NCBI GenBank assembly: GCA_023213315.1 | Contig: JAKCPI010001950.1 | Location: 16,883 to 80,882, forward strand | Reading direction: 5' to 3' | Source of the DNA: Euborellia annulipes | Taxonomy: Eukaryota > Arthropoda > Insecta > Dermaptera > Anisolabididae | Length of the DNA: 64,000 nt | In this document: piece after piece, positions 31,921 through 41,390 of the stretch | Layout of the letters: each line of letters begins with the position of its first letter | How positions within the stretch are numbered: the first letter of the stretch is position 1 | Program-made: the position numbers and the translations under genes | The notes under the pieces: generated by a model | What the model was told of the DNA's origin: nothing | What the model saw: only the letters and a program-made list of their open reading frames with translations | Databases searched by the model: none

Positions 31921-31928
31921 TATAAAAA
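31921..31928 (+). promoter_or_regulatory. Possible TATA element of SDR gene 2
   Basis: TATAAAAA about 118 bp before the ATG at 32039. The surrounding DNA is AT-rich, so chance occurrence is likely. Confidence 0.25.
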
Positions 31929-32038
31929 AAATATCTTATCATTTTTCTCTTGGGAGGGGATATCTCATTGACAATATGACGGCATTCTATATATTATTAT
32001 AAATTTGAAAAACAATTGTGATTTGAAAAAGTGAAAAA

Positions 32039-35000
32039 ATGGAACGTTGGCGAGATCGGGTGGCTGTTATCACCGGTGCCTCAGCTGGCCTTGGGGCCGA
32101 TATCGTGATTGAACTCGCCAAACATGGAATGAAGGTCGTCGGTTTGGCCAGAAGAAAAGATCGGGTTGAAAGTTTAGTCAGTAAATTGCCAGTTGATTGT
32201 TCTGGGAAAATATATGCATTGGACTGCGATGTCGCGAAAGAGGATCAAGTAAGCAAGGCATTCGAATGGATCGAGAAGAACTTAGGAGGCATTGCTGTGT
32301 TAATTAACAACGCAGGCGTAATACGAGAGGCTTATTTTCAGGGTACGTTTTCTAACAGCTGTTATAAACATCCATCCTAGTTTTTACTTTCTCTTACTTA
32401 TATATGCAATATATTATTTAACTAACTATGAATATTCATTTTAATTTGAAACAAATTGACCGACAATTGTTTTTTAAATGATAGAGCAAATAGAGGTCCA
32501 GTTAATTTTAAGAAAATTTTTAAGAAAAAAATAAAAGTAGAATTGTATTTGATTGGGCATGTTAGCGTCCGCTCATTTCCGACCATGACAAAGGTGGTTA
32601 CAGCACTGCCAGGCGTTGTAAATTCAACCGGAAACGCCTGGAACATCTGCAACACCTTATACCCTGGTTCGAGCCCACAAGGCGCACATACTATATATTT
32701 CCAATTAAACACAAACTCATCCCAAGATATCTATCTGTCTGTTTTGGAAATCACCAAATATCTCAAACAAAGCTCTAAAAAGTTAATCTTTGTAGGCTTA
32801 GGCCTAGAGCCACAAATCTTTTTCTTCTTCTTCTTCTGTCCTCGTTCCACTCCCGCGATGCGGGGTCGGCGAACCTCACTCTTTTCCCTCCAACCCTATC
32901 ATGCGTTTTTGCGACCGGAAGAAATAGGACAGGCCGGTCCGTCGCACGGTCTGACGCCTGTTGAAAAGAGGAAGGAAGAGACAGACCTGTCCCAGCTCGG
33001 GTAGCTCGTGGTCGCCATTCACGTACCCACAAGATGAGGGCCCCTGAGCGAGCCTAGACTCTATTTGGACGAGTTAGGCCAAATTTATTTTCGATTAAAA
33101 TTTAATTTGGCCATTATAAATAAATTTTTTTTTTGATAATAGGCCCTATTATTTACATCTTCTCTCATCTTCTAATCTTGGATAAACGAAAATAATGTAA
33201 AAGCAAAACAAAAATTTGAATTTTAATCAGAACAAAACAAAGAAAAGTCAATAAAATTTGAGTGAACGTAAGAATCTTCCCAAAAATTACAGAAATATTT
33301 ATTCAGTAATACAAAAGCTTCGATGAATATTCAGAGTAAACTGTATATTGAAATATGGGGAAGAAGACATTGAAAATAACTAGATACGTAGGACTTATAG
33401 CTGGTAGTTCAATCATCCCCAGATCCCAACCGGGATCGAAACGTCAACATAATGGGAATAAAAATAACGAAATACAACTAGCTGCGAATTTTCTTCTTCT
33501 TTTCACCTATCCACATTGAAAATAATTAAAATATACTCAATCAAAATATAAATAATGAATCATTCTATAATAACAAAAATGAAATTTTTTAGGTAACGGA
33601 GACACGCAGGGCTGGAAGGACCTGTTGGACATTAACGTGTTGGGTTTAAGTCTCTGCTGTAGATATGGTCTAGAAAATATGCTCAAGCATAAAATCGACG
33701 ATGGGCATATTATAAACATGAACAGGTAACTTACATGATACAAAGGATTTGCAATCACAAAAAAATTTCTATTTTCAGATAATATTATTATTATTATTTA
33801 TTATTTTTTTACAGTGCATGTGGTCATATACCGGTAGTGAAACAGATGTTAGGTTGTTCGATGTATTATGCAAGCAAACACGCTGTCACAGTGCTCACTG
33901 ACGGCCTCCGCAAAGAACTCGTCAATCTTAAGTCCAAAATAAGAGTCTGCGTGAGTTAATTAATTTCTTTTAGATATAAGGCGATAATATGATAAAAATC
34001 ATTCCGGAAATGTAAACTCGGCGTTCAAAAGGATTATTAGATTAGGGCCGAAATACGTCAAATATATATTAAAAGACATTAAATTCATATTCTTCTTTCA
34101 TAAATAGGCTTGTATTGAAGGCTAAGCGTATAATTTTCAAATATTTCAAAGATCTTTATGGTAGGGTACACTAATTCAATTCATTCATCAATTTGAATAG
34201 ATGAGTTAAACCATGTCGCTCTTTCGGCAATTCTATTCTAAATAATAAAGTCTCCGAAATATTTGAAAATTTGTTAACTTAAAAAATCATTATTTATATC
34301 AAAATATTTATATTATTAATTCTAAATAAATAATAGAATAGTTAAATCATTTGTGATGAGAATTTATACGCAACAAGTGTTAATTTATACGGTAAAAAGT
34401 TTGAATTTTTTAATAATGTATGTTGCCCTATGGGCTTGGTCTAGTGGGTAGCGTGTCTACCTCCTATACCAAACGTCGCGGGTTCGGATCCCAGGCAGTC
34501 CGATGATTTTATTTAAGGCATTTGGATACCAAATGGCTTAAAAAGAAATGCCTGGACCCTCAATAGATATATTAAAATTACGAGTATCGTTAAAAGTCTT
34601 AAATGGCCTAAATTGCCGAAAACACAACTGAAACTGTGAATGTGAGTGTGAATGAGAAAAAAGTGTGAATGTTAAAAAAATAAATAAATAATGTATATTG
34701 TTACTTTCATTTACCCTATATATATGAAATGAGAAAGTATTAGATTCATGTCAAAAATTCGATGCCGAGATTTTGATGGGTATAGTCAAGGGTGGGCTGA
34801 AAAAAGAAATTTGTTTTTTCTTCACGCTATACTGAAAAGAACTTGCCTCTATGATAGATAATTAAAATACAACAAAGAAAAAAATTTATACCTAAACTCC
34901 AGCTAGCGCAATACACTTGAAATTTTGAAATTTCACAAAAATCACAGGATTTTTTGATTTTTTTTTAAAGTATCCAAACAGCTGAATATTTGACAGCTAT

Positions 35001-35789
35001 AGTGAAAATCAATTATATTAGAGTTATAAAAAGACATTTAATTAATGAAAATGTTGTATTTTTTAATTTGAGGTAGCGCAATGGATATAAAGCCGGTTAC
35101 CACTGAAAAAAGTGATAAATTACCTACCGGTATATTGAAGGCCTTTCTTTGCCTTATCTCAAATTTAAAAAATAAATTTTTAATAATTTATTACCTTTTT
35201 ATAAGTCTAAAATAAATGATTTTTACTACAACACTTCACTATCAAACTGTTTTGATAATTTTAAAAAATTCATAAAATCCTGCGATTTTTGTGAAATTTC
35301 AAAATTTTAAGTGCTCTAGCTGGAGGTTAGGTATATCTTTTTTTCTTTGTTGCATTTTTAATAACCTATCATAGAGGCAAGTTTTTTTCAGTATAGCGTG
35401 AAGAAAAAAAAAAATTTTCAGCCCACCCTAAGCCTGGTCGTCCACTGGACGCTACCGCTACAAGCGCGACAACAAGAGACGCTACAACACGCGACAAGGG
35501 TCGTCCACTGCACGCTACTTCGCGCTACATTTGACATAAAATATCATATAAATTTCTAACCAATAAATAAAACAAATCCATATAATTTTAATAAATAATT
35601 AAATTGAAATATAAAACCAAGATAAAAATGTCCTAATTTATATTTATTTTCGCTAAATTTTCAAACAATCTTATTTTAAAATTCTTTACATTCTGGGATG
35701 AAGGTTATTTTAAATAGACCTCGAAGAGCCGCAGGTACTTCATCAAATCACTCAATGTGAAATAACAAAAAATGTATATCTTTTATCAA

Positions 35790-35858
<69 letters not shown>

Positions 35859-37367
35859 CAGAAAAAAATTGTAATGTCGACCATAAAAGAATAAGTATGT
35901 GTTGAATACAGGGAAGTGGTTGAATATAAAATAAATTAAACATACTCTATGTTTATTTTTAAAGATCCTGACAATGATGAAAAATCAAACCTGATATTTG
36001 CAAAACAGTTGATCCATAAAACACTTGATAAAAATTAAAAAAAATTTTATGAAAATTCATTTAAATACACACTCACCGAACAAACAGTGATTGATGAAGT
36101 AACTGAGGCTCTTCGCGGTCTATTTAATCTTATTTTGTCCCACAAATTGAATATCGACATTTTTTAATTCAATTGCATCAATTTTATTAAGAAAAAACAA
36201 AGTGTTGCGGTTTTTTTTGCCGGTGAGAGTATTTTAGGTTAGAAAAACAAAGGGTTAGACGCTACAACGCGCTACAGATCCCATTTTTTTGGGATCTGTA
36301 GCGCCTTGTCGCTCGAAGCGCGTTGTAGCGTGTTGTCGCGCGCTTGCAGTGGACGAGCTTCAATTGATTCACACACATTGGGATCTGTAGCATGTTGTAG
36401 CGCTTGTAGCGGTAGCGCGTTGTCGCGTCCAGTGGACGACCAGCCTAATATAGACGTTTTGAAATCCCCTGAATCCAATAAAGTGGGTCCCTCAAATTGG
36501 TCAGTATGTGTGTCAGTCTGTCTGTGAACAAAATATCTCAGAAACGAAAAGAGCTAGGTGATTGAAATTTTATATTTGAGTTAGGTTTTGAACAAAATCG
36601 GCCAAAAAGTACTAGTACTTTACTGATGTACTTTTTCAGTTTTTTTTTTTTTTAATAATACACTAATGAAAAATTAAAAAGTAAGGTTAGTTTAAATTTT
36701 AAAATCTTTAAATTTTAAAGAGAATTATAAATTAAAAGACTAATTAACTAGTAGTAAAGGTCTATGCATGCTATGTGTGCAGTTTACTTATTATCAATTT
36801 ACACAATCAATTATGATAATCCCAAGAGGGTAGCGCTCCGCATTTTAAAGGAATCTGGGATTTCAATTACACTGATTATACGTATATGCACCGGATAGGC
36901 CTAAGTTTGTTACATTAAAATAATAAATTGCAGAGCCTGAGTCCAGGAGCCGTGAGTACAGATATTCTAGAAGCCTCCGGAATGCAATTGGATGATTTTG
37001 GTCCTGAGAGACCCTATTTGGACGTAGAACATATCACCAGTGCTGTTTTGTACATTCTTAGCGTGCCTCCCATTGTAAATGTATGTATTTCCTATTTTAT
37101 AATTTTATCAATAATATAAATAAGCTTATATGGCATGGGGGGGCCACCCCCCCCCCCCCCCCAAGAAATGTTAATACAAATTGAATATTGGATTTTTTTA
37201 TTTTAGTTTTAGTTTAGGGAGTAAAAATTATTTAAAAAAAAAAAAAGGGAAAAAGGTTTGTTTGGGAGGGCCCCCCCCCCATGTGTATAGCATTAATTAA
37301 TATTATTTATTCTTATTACTTCCAGATCACAGAAATGATCATCAAACCAGTATTAGAAGATATGTAA
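32039..37367 (+). CDS. SDR gene 2: NADP-dependent farnesol dehydrogenase/DHRS11-like, complete
   Basis: Five exons: 32039-32342, 33593-33725, 33815-33950, 36934-37080, 37326-37367. All introns are GT-AG, joined length is 762 nt, 253 aa, which is normal for a classical SDR. The start MERWRDRVAVITGASAGLG puts the cofactor motif TGxxxGxG at residues 12-19. GLARR (35-39) has the basic pair that favours NADP(H). NNAG is at 90-93. The catalytic tetrad is Asn116, Ser146 (codon split by intron 2), Tyr163 and Lys167. SPGAVST is at 194-200, and the C-terminal motif is ITEMIIKPVLEDM. There is no signal peptide or membrane segment, so it is cytosolic by inference. Family members oxidise farnesol-like alcohols or reduce ketosteroids and dicarbonyls; the substrate is not proven here. 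Introns 1 and 3 carry retro-inserts and a nested MITE stack. Confidence 0.93.
32570..32700 (+). repeat. Possible tRNA-derived SINE remnant
   Basis: Contains a perfect B-box-like GGTTCGAGCCC at 32662-32672 and a paired CCAGGCGTTG...CGCCTGG segment upstream. It lies in SDR gene 2 intron 1. An A-box and tail are not clear. Confidence 0.35.
32805..33075 (-). mobile_element. GC-rich retroelement/SINE 3' end with GAA-type tail
   Basis: On the minus strand a GC-rich body (GACAGGTCTGTCTCTTCCTT ... CGACCCCGCATCGCGGG) ends in repeated GAAGAA (plus strand TTCTTCTTCTTCTTC at 32821-32836). This arrangement is common for RTE-derived SINE tails in arthropods. The overlapping ORFs on both strands have no domain. 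Confidence 0.5.
33380..33512 (+). mobile_element. Small GAAACGTC insert with 13-bp TSD
   Basis: ACATTGAAAATAA occurs at 33367-33379 and 33513-33525. Inside is CCCCAGATCCC, loop AACC, GGGATCGAAACGTC (about 33417-33447), and short inverse ends (TAGCTGGTAGTT / AACTAGCTGCG). It is 133 bp and lies in SDR gene 2 intron 1. The 5' half of the motif is degraded relative to other copies. Confidence 0.72.
34426..34686 (+). mobile_element. SINE family A, full length, 14-bp TSD
   Basis: AATAATGTATGTTG at 34412-34425 and AATAATGTATATTG at 34687-34700 (one mismatch). The head has GGTCTAGTGGGTAGCGTG and GGGTTCGGATCCC. The body and tail are as in the copy at 28487. It lies in SDR gene 2 intron 3, a different intron from the copy in gene 1, so the two insertions are independent. 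Confidence 0.92.
34798..36448. mobile_element. Inverted-repeat MITE inside R1, itself interrupted
   Basis: Left end AAGGGTGGGCTGAAAA and right end TTTTCAGCCCACCC (35412-35428 before the next insertion). The arms extend inward with TATACTGAAAAGAACTTGCC and its inverse. TATAG flanks both sides (34789-34793 and about 36449-36453). Its right end was invaded by the Harbinger-like element at 35432-36445. Confidence 0.7.
35432..36445. mobile_element. PIF/Harbinger-like element, TSD TAA
   Basis: Termini GCCTGGTCGTCCACTGGACG and the inverse of GGCTGGTCGTCCACTGGACG, flanked by TAA at 35429-35431 and 36446-36448. Subterminal regions are rich in CGCTACAA/TTGTAGCG words. 1,014 bp, no transposase. Contains a TA microsatellite at about 35793-35858. 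Confidence 0.85.
37128..37295. mobile_element. Small G/C-ended insertion in SDR gene 2 intron 4
   Basis: Ends CATGGGGGGGCC and GGGCCCCCCCCCCATG are inverse. The same intron in gene 1 lacks this block, while the flanking intron sequence is otherwise similar, so this is an insertion. No clear target duplication. Confidence 0.5.
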
Positions 37368-37452
37368 ATTTTAAAAATAATGTGATTTTTTTTAACAAAC
37401 TAAATGATTTCAAATAAATTGACTTCGCAGCTTAATTTTCTTCAGCATAACA

Positions 37453-37484
37453 AATAAATTATTCAAATTGAAATGATAAATAAA
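37453..37484 (+). promoter_or_regulatory. Polyadenylation signals of SDR gene 2
   Basis: AATAAA at 37453-37458 and at 37479-37484, 86-117 nt after the stop codon. Confidence 0.6.
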
Positions 37485-37619
37485 ATTTTTACCAAAGTTC
37501 GGAGTATTTTATTTTTTAATAATAACCTTAATATTGGGTTAAATATGCCCTAAGAAGAAACATTAAGAAAGCAATCATTTAGGGTGCAAGCATATAATAA
37601 TTTATAATAATTTTATAAT

Positions 37620-37765
37620 AATTTAGTCAAATTTAAGGATTGCGGTGTGGGTTTCAAGTGAAACATTTTGAACAAAGGTTGCATTTGTAAAAAGTATTTA
37701 AATTTGTGTTAATACATTTTTACCCTCGAGAAACCCACATAAATACAACCTTTGTTCAATAATTT
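37620..37765. repeat. Imperfect inverted repeat
   Basis: GAACAAAGGTTGCATTTGTA near 37670 is inverse to ATACAACCTTTGTTCAATAA near 37742, and GTGTGGGTTTC is inverse to GAAACCCACAT. Unassigned MITE-like block. Confidence 0.55.
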
Positions 37766-37812
37766 AGTCTACCGTATTTAAGGTCTTTGGATATTATGAG
37801 ATAAAAAAAAAA

Positions 37813-37908
37813 ATGAAGGCCTTATTCAAGAGAAGAACAGCCACCAGAATGACATCGGAGGCCCAAAGGAAGAAGGCTGTCCGTCGTAAGGGTAGAATTT
37901 TTATTTGA
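37813..37908 (+). other. Short basic ORF of unknown status
   Basis: 31 codons (MKALFKRRTATRMTSEAQRK ... KAVRRKGRIFI). Its base composition is more balanced than the surroundings. I recognise no family. It could be a transposon or processed-gene fragment, or chance. Confidence 0.2.
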
Positions 37909-38201
37909 AGGAGCAGAATAAAAATAAAAATTATCTAAAATGAATAACAAATGTTCTCTATTTATCTTTTCTAAATGCAAACGTTTGTAACGTTTTCAAA
38001 TCTCCAATGATAATACAACTAATCTCTATTATTATTCAAATTCAAATAGGATTGATTATATAATAAAATGTCAATTTCGATATTCGTCATTGATAATCAA
38101 AAGACAGGAAAAAAATTTCGTAATCGGATTATAGATATAGAAGCTACTGTGGCAGAGGCAAAATAGACTAGCATCAGAGGGCTCATAGTGAAAATAATAG
38201 T

Positions 38202-38800
38202 TAGGGCTGGATTGAAACCGGTTTACCGGTAAAACCGGTAAAATTTTTTACCGAAAACGCGGTAACGAACCCTCAAATTCGAAAAACCGGTTTTTTTCGA
38301 AAGTTCGGTAAAAACCAATTTTTTCGGGCGGTAAAAAATTTTGGTTCGGCGGAAAAAAATGTTCCGCGGCGGCAAACCAAATTGTGGGTTCCGCGGCGGC
38401 AAAAAATTGGCGTCTCTAAAAAAGGTAAAATATTTTTCCGGCCGGGAAAAATTTTGGTTCCGCGAGGGAAAAAAATGTTTCGGCAAAAAATTGGCTCTCT
38501 AAAAAAAAAGGTAAAATATTTTTCCGGACGGGAAAAATTTTGGTACCTCAGAGGAAAAAATGTTTCGGCAAAAAATCGGAGTCTCTAAAAAAAAAAGATG
38601 TTTCGGCAAAAAATTGGCTCTCTAAAAAAAGGTAAAATATTTTTCCGGCCTGGGGAAAAATTTTGGTTCCGCAAAAATGTTCCGCGGCGGCAAACTTTGG
38701 TTCCGCGGGCGGCTAAAAAATTTTTACCGACTTTCGAGAAAAACCGGTTTTTTTTTCATTATCGAGGTCGGTAATGAAAATCCATTACCGTCCAGCCCTA
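38202..38800. mobile_element. hAT-like MITE, TSD ATAATAGT, internally expanded
   Basis: Perfect 8-bp duplication ATAATAGT at 38194-38201 and 38801-38808. The ends TAGGGCTGGA and TTACCGTCCAGCCCTA are the same as at 13714-14118. It is 599 bp against 405 bp, because blocks containing GGTAAAATATTTTTCCGG and AAATGTTTCGGCAAAAAATT are repeated about three times. Confidence 0.93.
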
Positions 38801-39114
38801 ATAATAGTAACATCATACTATAATATAAAGCGCTAGCGGCTTGACTTCCGGTCCCTGAGTGTATGTGCCTATCAGGACGCTGATTGGCCAGAATAAAAGG
38901 AAAGGCGGGCTTTTCCACTTGGGTATTTATAAATGTTCTAATGACCCTAAAATAATCTCAATTAAAATTGCATCCTAATAATAGAAGACATGTAGAAAAA
39001 AATAAGAGAAAGTAAAAAAAAAACGAAGGTGAAAAATCTCATATTAGTTAAAATAGAAATTATATGACTGGACAAAAAAGCATAAAAATATGAAAAAGTG
39101 CTTTTTTTAAAGGT

Positions 39115-39272
39115 CTTTTTCGGCATCTAAGGCTATTTAGACCCCATCCCTATTTATTTCAAATGATTTGTAGTCAAATCGAATGAAATTTTTCTCGCTT
39201 GGGACGGGAAGCGAACCCAGGACTCCGGTGCGAGAGGCAAATGTCTTCTCACTGAGCCACGGCTCCCGGGCA
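39115..39272 (-). mobile_element. tRNA-derived SINE, family B
   Basis: On the minus strand: GCCCGGGAGCCGTGGCTCAG with an A-box-like GTGGCTCAGTGAG, then B-box-like GGGTTCGCTTCCC, then a body ending near TAAATAGCCTTAGATGCCGA. This family is distinct from family A; a second copy is at 42545-42705. Confidence 0.75.
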
Positions 39273-39399
39273 AAAAAGTGCTCAAAAAGGATAAAAATCT
39301 TGAATAAAAAGTTGTTCAATAAGCATAAAATTAAAAAAAAGCATCTCATAAGCAACTTCAACTCATACCAATGGCGGATACCAAGGGAAGGGGGGTAAA

Positions 39400-39950
39400 G
39401 GAGGTAATTAATTTTAATATAAAATTTTATGTTAATTATGTTAATTTTATGTTAATTTTCTAAGAAGATTTAAAAAAATGCACTCGCGTATAAATTCATG
39501 GTCATTAGAGTTGCCTACCTCTCAGGGGTGTCAGGGTTAGATTATACTACAAGGCAAGCATGCCTATTTTTATAACAATCAATTCATTCATAAATAAGTA
39601 TAAATATTATAAGTGACCAAGTATTTACTTTTATATAAAAAACTTGTATTTCCCCTAATATAAGAGACTTTTTTGTGTTTTCCTTAATTTTTAACTTACA
39701 ATTTAGTCTCTATTATTCACGATTTATAGAAATAGTCAGAGGCTCATTCAAATTACAAGGATGATCCTTGTAATTTCTATTATTCACTATTAAATTAATA
39801 TTTAATAAATTCAAAGTGTAATATAAAATTTTTTTTCTCGTAGGCCTAAATAAATAATCTGGTGTAACTGGTCTCACAATAAATTTTTACTTTCACTTAT
39901 TTAGTTTCCGACAGTACTGTACATTTGAATCCTAGATGTAATAAAATTTT
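39400..39950. other. No gene; R1 hairpin fragment at the end
   Basis: AT-rich. The only recognisable item is CTGGTGTAACTGGTC and nearby R1-like words (TTTCCGACAGTACTGTAC) at about 39858-39935. Confidence 0.5.
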
Positions 39951-39984
39951 TTTTTTTTTAAACATTCACACTTTTTTACTTTCT

Positions 39985-40870
39985 CGTATAGAGAAAGTTA
40001 TGTAATCGTAAAAAAATTCGACTTCGAGATTTTGATGTTTCTCCACGTTTTAGACCTCCCTGAGTCCAAAAATACCATTTTTGGCATTATGTCTGTGTGT
40101 GTGTGTGTGTGTGAACACGATTGCTTAAAAACCAAAGCAGCTAGATCGATGAAATTTGGTATATGCTCCTTACGCTAAAATTGTAGATTTCTATCAACTT
40201 TTGGAGTAAATACGTCACTTGGAAGTAGTACTTTACTTAAAAAGTTTTTTCCAAAATTTTGAAATTTTCAATTTTTTTGTTATATTATGATAAAATACTC
40301 TATTTTAAAAAGTTTTTATTCTTTGACATTTTTACGAAAACTGAATAGTTTTTGAAATAATCACAGAAGAAATAGAAAATATTCGTTAATTTTGATAAAA
40401 ATAAAACAAAATATACAGGTGTATTAAAAAAAGGGAAATATAAACAAATGAATTTGTTTATATTATTTGTTTCACAAATTCATTTGTTTATATTTCCCCT
40501 TTTTTTAATGACACCTGTATGATTTTGTTTTGATTTTTTATCAAAATTAACGAATATTTTCTATTTCTTCTGTGATTATTTCAAAAACTATTCAGTTTTC
40601 GTAAAAATGTCAAAGAATAAAAACTTTTTAAAATAGAGTATTTTATCATAATATAACAAAAAAATTGAAAATTTCAAAATTTTGGAAAAAACTTTTTAAG
40701 TAAAGTACTACTTCCAAGTGACGTATTTACTCCAAAAGTTGATAGAAATCTACAATTTTAGTGTAAGGAGCATATACCAAATTTCATCGATCTAGCTGCT
40801 TTGGTTTTTAAGCAATTGTGTTCACACACACACCCAGACGTAATTCCAAAAGAATATACGAGAAAGTCTC
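39985..40870. repeat. Near-perfect long palindrome derived from an R1-like element
   Basis: Arms of about 380 bp meet near 40460-40475. The left arm begins with TACTTTCTCGTATAGAGAAAG, ATTCGACTTCGAGATTTTGA, CTCCACGTTTTAGACCTCC and a TG microsatellite, a diverged R1 order, and continues with GCAGCTAGATCGATGAAATT. The right arm is its inverse with few differences. The centre has ACAGGTGT and TTAAAAAAAGGG-type words in both arms. No ORF. Confidence 0.88.
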
Positions 40871-40889
40871 GGGGAAGTCAATCCCCATA

Positions 40890-41012
40890 TTTCTCATTCA
40901 CACTCACACACATTCGCACAGTCTTTTCGGCAACTCAGGCCATTTAAGACTTTAGACGATAACTGTTGTAATTAATATATATATATATATATATATATTG
41001 GGGGTTCATAGT
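40890..41012 (-). mobile_element. SINE family A tail
   Basis: TTCTCATTCACACTCACACA, AGTCTTTTCGGCAACTCAGG, GACGATAACTG, then an AT microsatellite (40975-40999) and TTGGGGGTTC, where it breaks off. Confidence 0.75.
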
Positions 41013-41289
41013 GTTAAAAAAAGATATTGCCTTATATGGATGTAACCTTGATCTTCTCAATTAATCTTTCCAATCGATATTTAATAATACTTAAGTTTTT
41101 TTATAATATTAATTTTTTTTTTTTGATGAGTTATGACATCAAATACAGCAGCATGAGTGAGTAGATTTTAGTTTTATTTAATCTAGGAAATCAATCGGTG
41201 ATTTGCTGTTTTATCTTTTAGCATCAGGATTGGTCGTGAGATAATAATTACTCTTCGAGGACTTATTTATTTCGCGTAATGGTGTAACT

Positions 41290-41295
41290 CACGTG
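41290..41295. promoter_or_regulatory. E-box CACGTG upstream of SDR gene 3
   Basis: Perfect palindromic CACGTG about 95 bp before the ATG at 41391. Function not shown. Confidence 0.35.
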
Positions 41296-41390
41296 CATAC
41301 AAAAGGAGCTCATCCGGAATAGAGAGGCATTCTCAAGTTTTTGTTAGACGAGTCAAGAAGATAAAATAAATAAATAAAAAAAAAAGAAAG

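Larger units (their letters stand above)
34702..36655 (+). mobile_element. R1 element split by two successive insertions
   Basis: Left end (TTTACCCTATATATATGAAA ... AGAAAGTATTAG) and TTCGATGCCGAGATTTTGAT run to 34790. The element resumes at 36449 with GACGTTTTGAAATCCCCTG, GTCAGTCTGTCTGTGAAC, TTGAAATTTTATATTTGAG and GTACTAGTACTTTACTGATG to about 36640. The gap is the insert at 34798-36448. Confidence 0.82.

Noticed and set aside
32456..33004. 182-codon ORF in SDR gene 2 intron 1
   Set aside because: It reads through a SINE-like stretch and a TTC-repeat tail, competes with an ORF on the other strand and has no domain.
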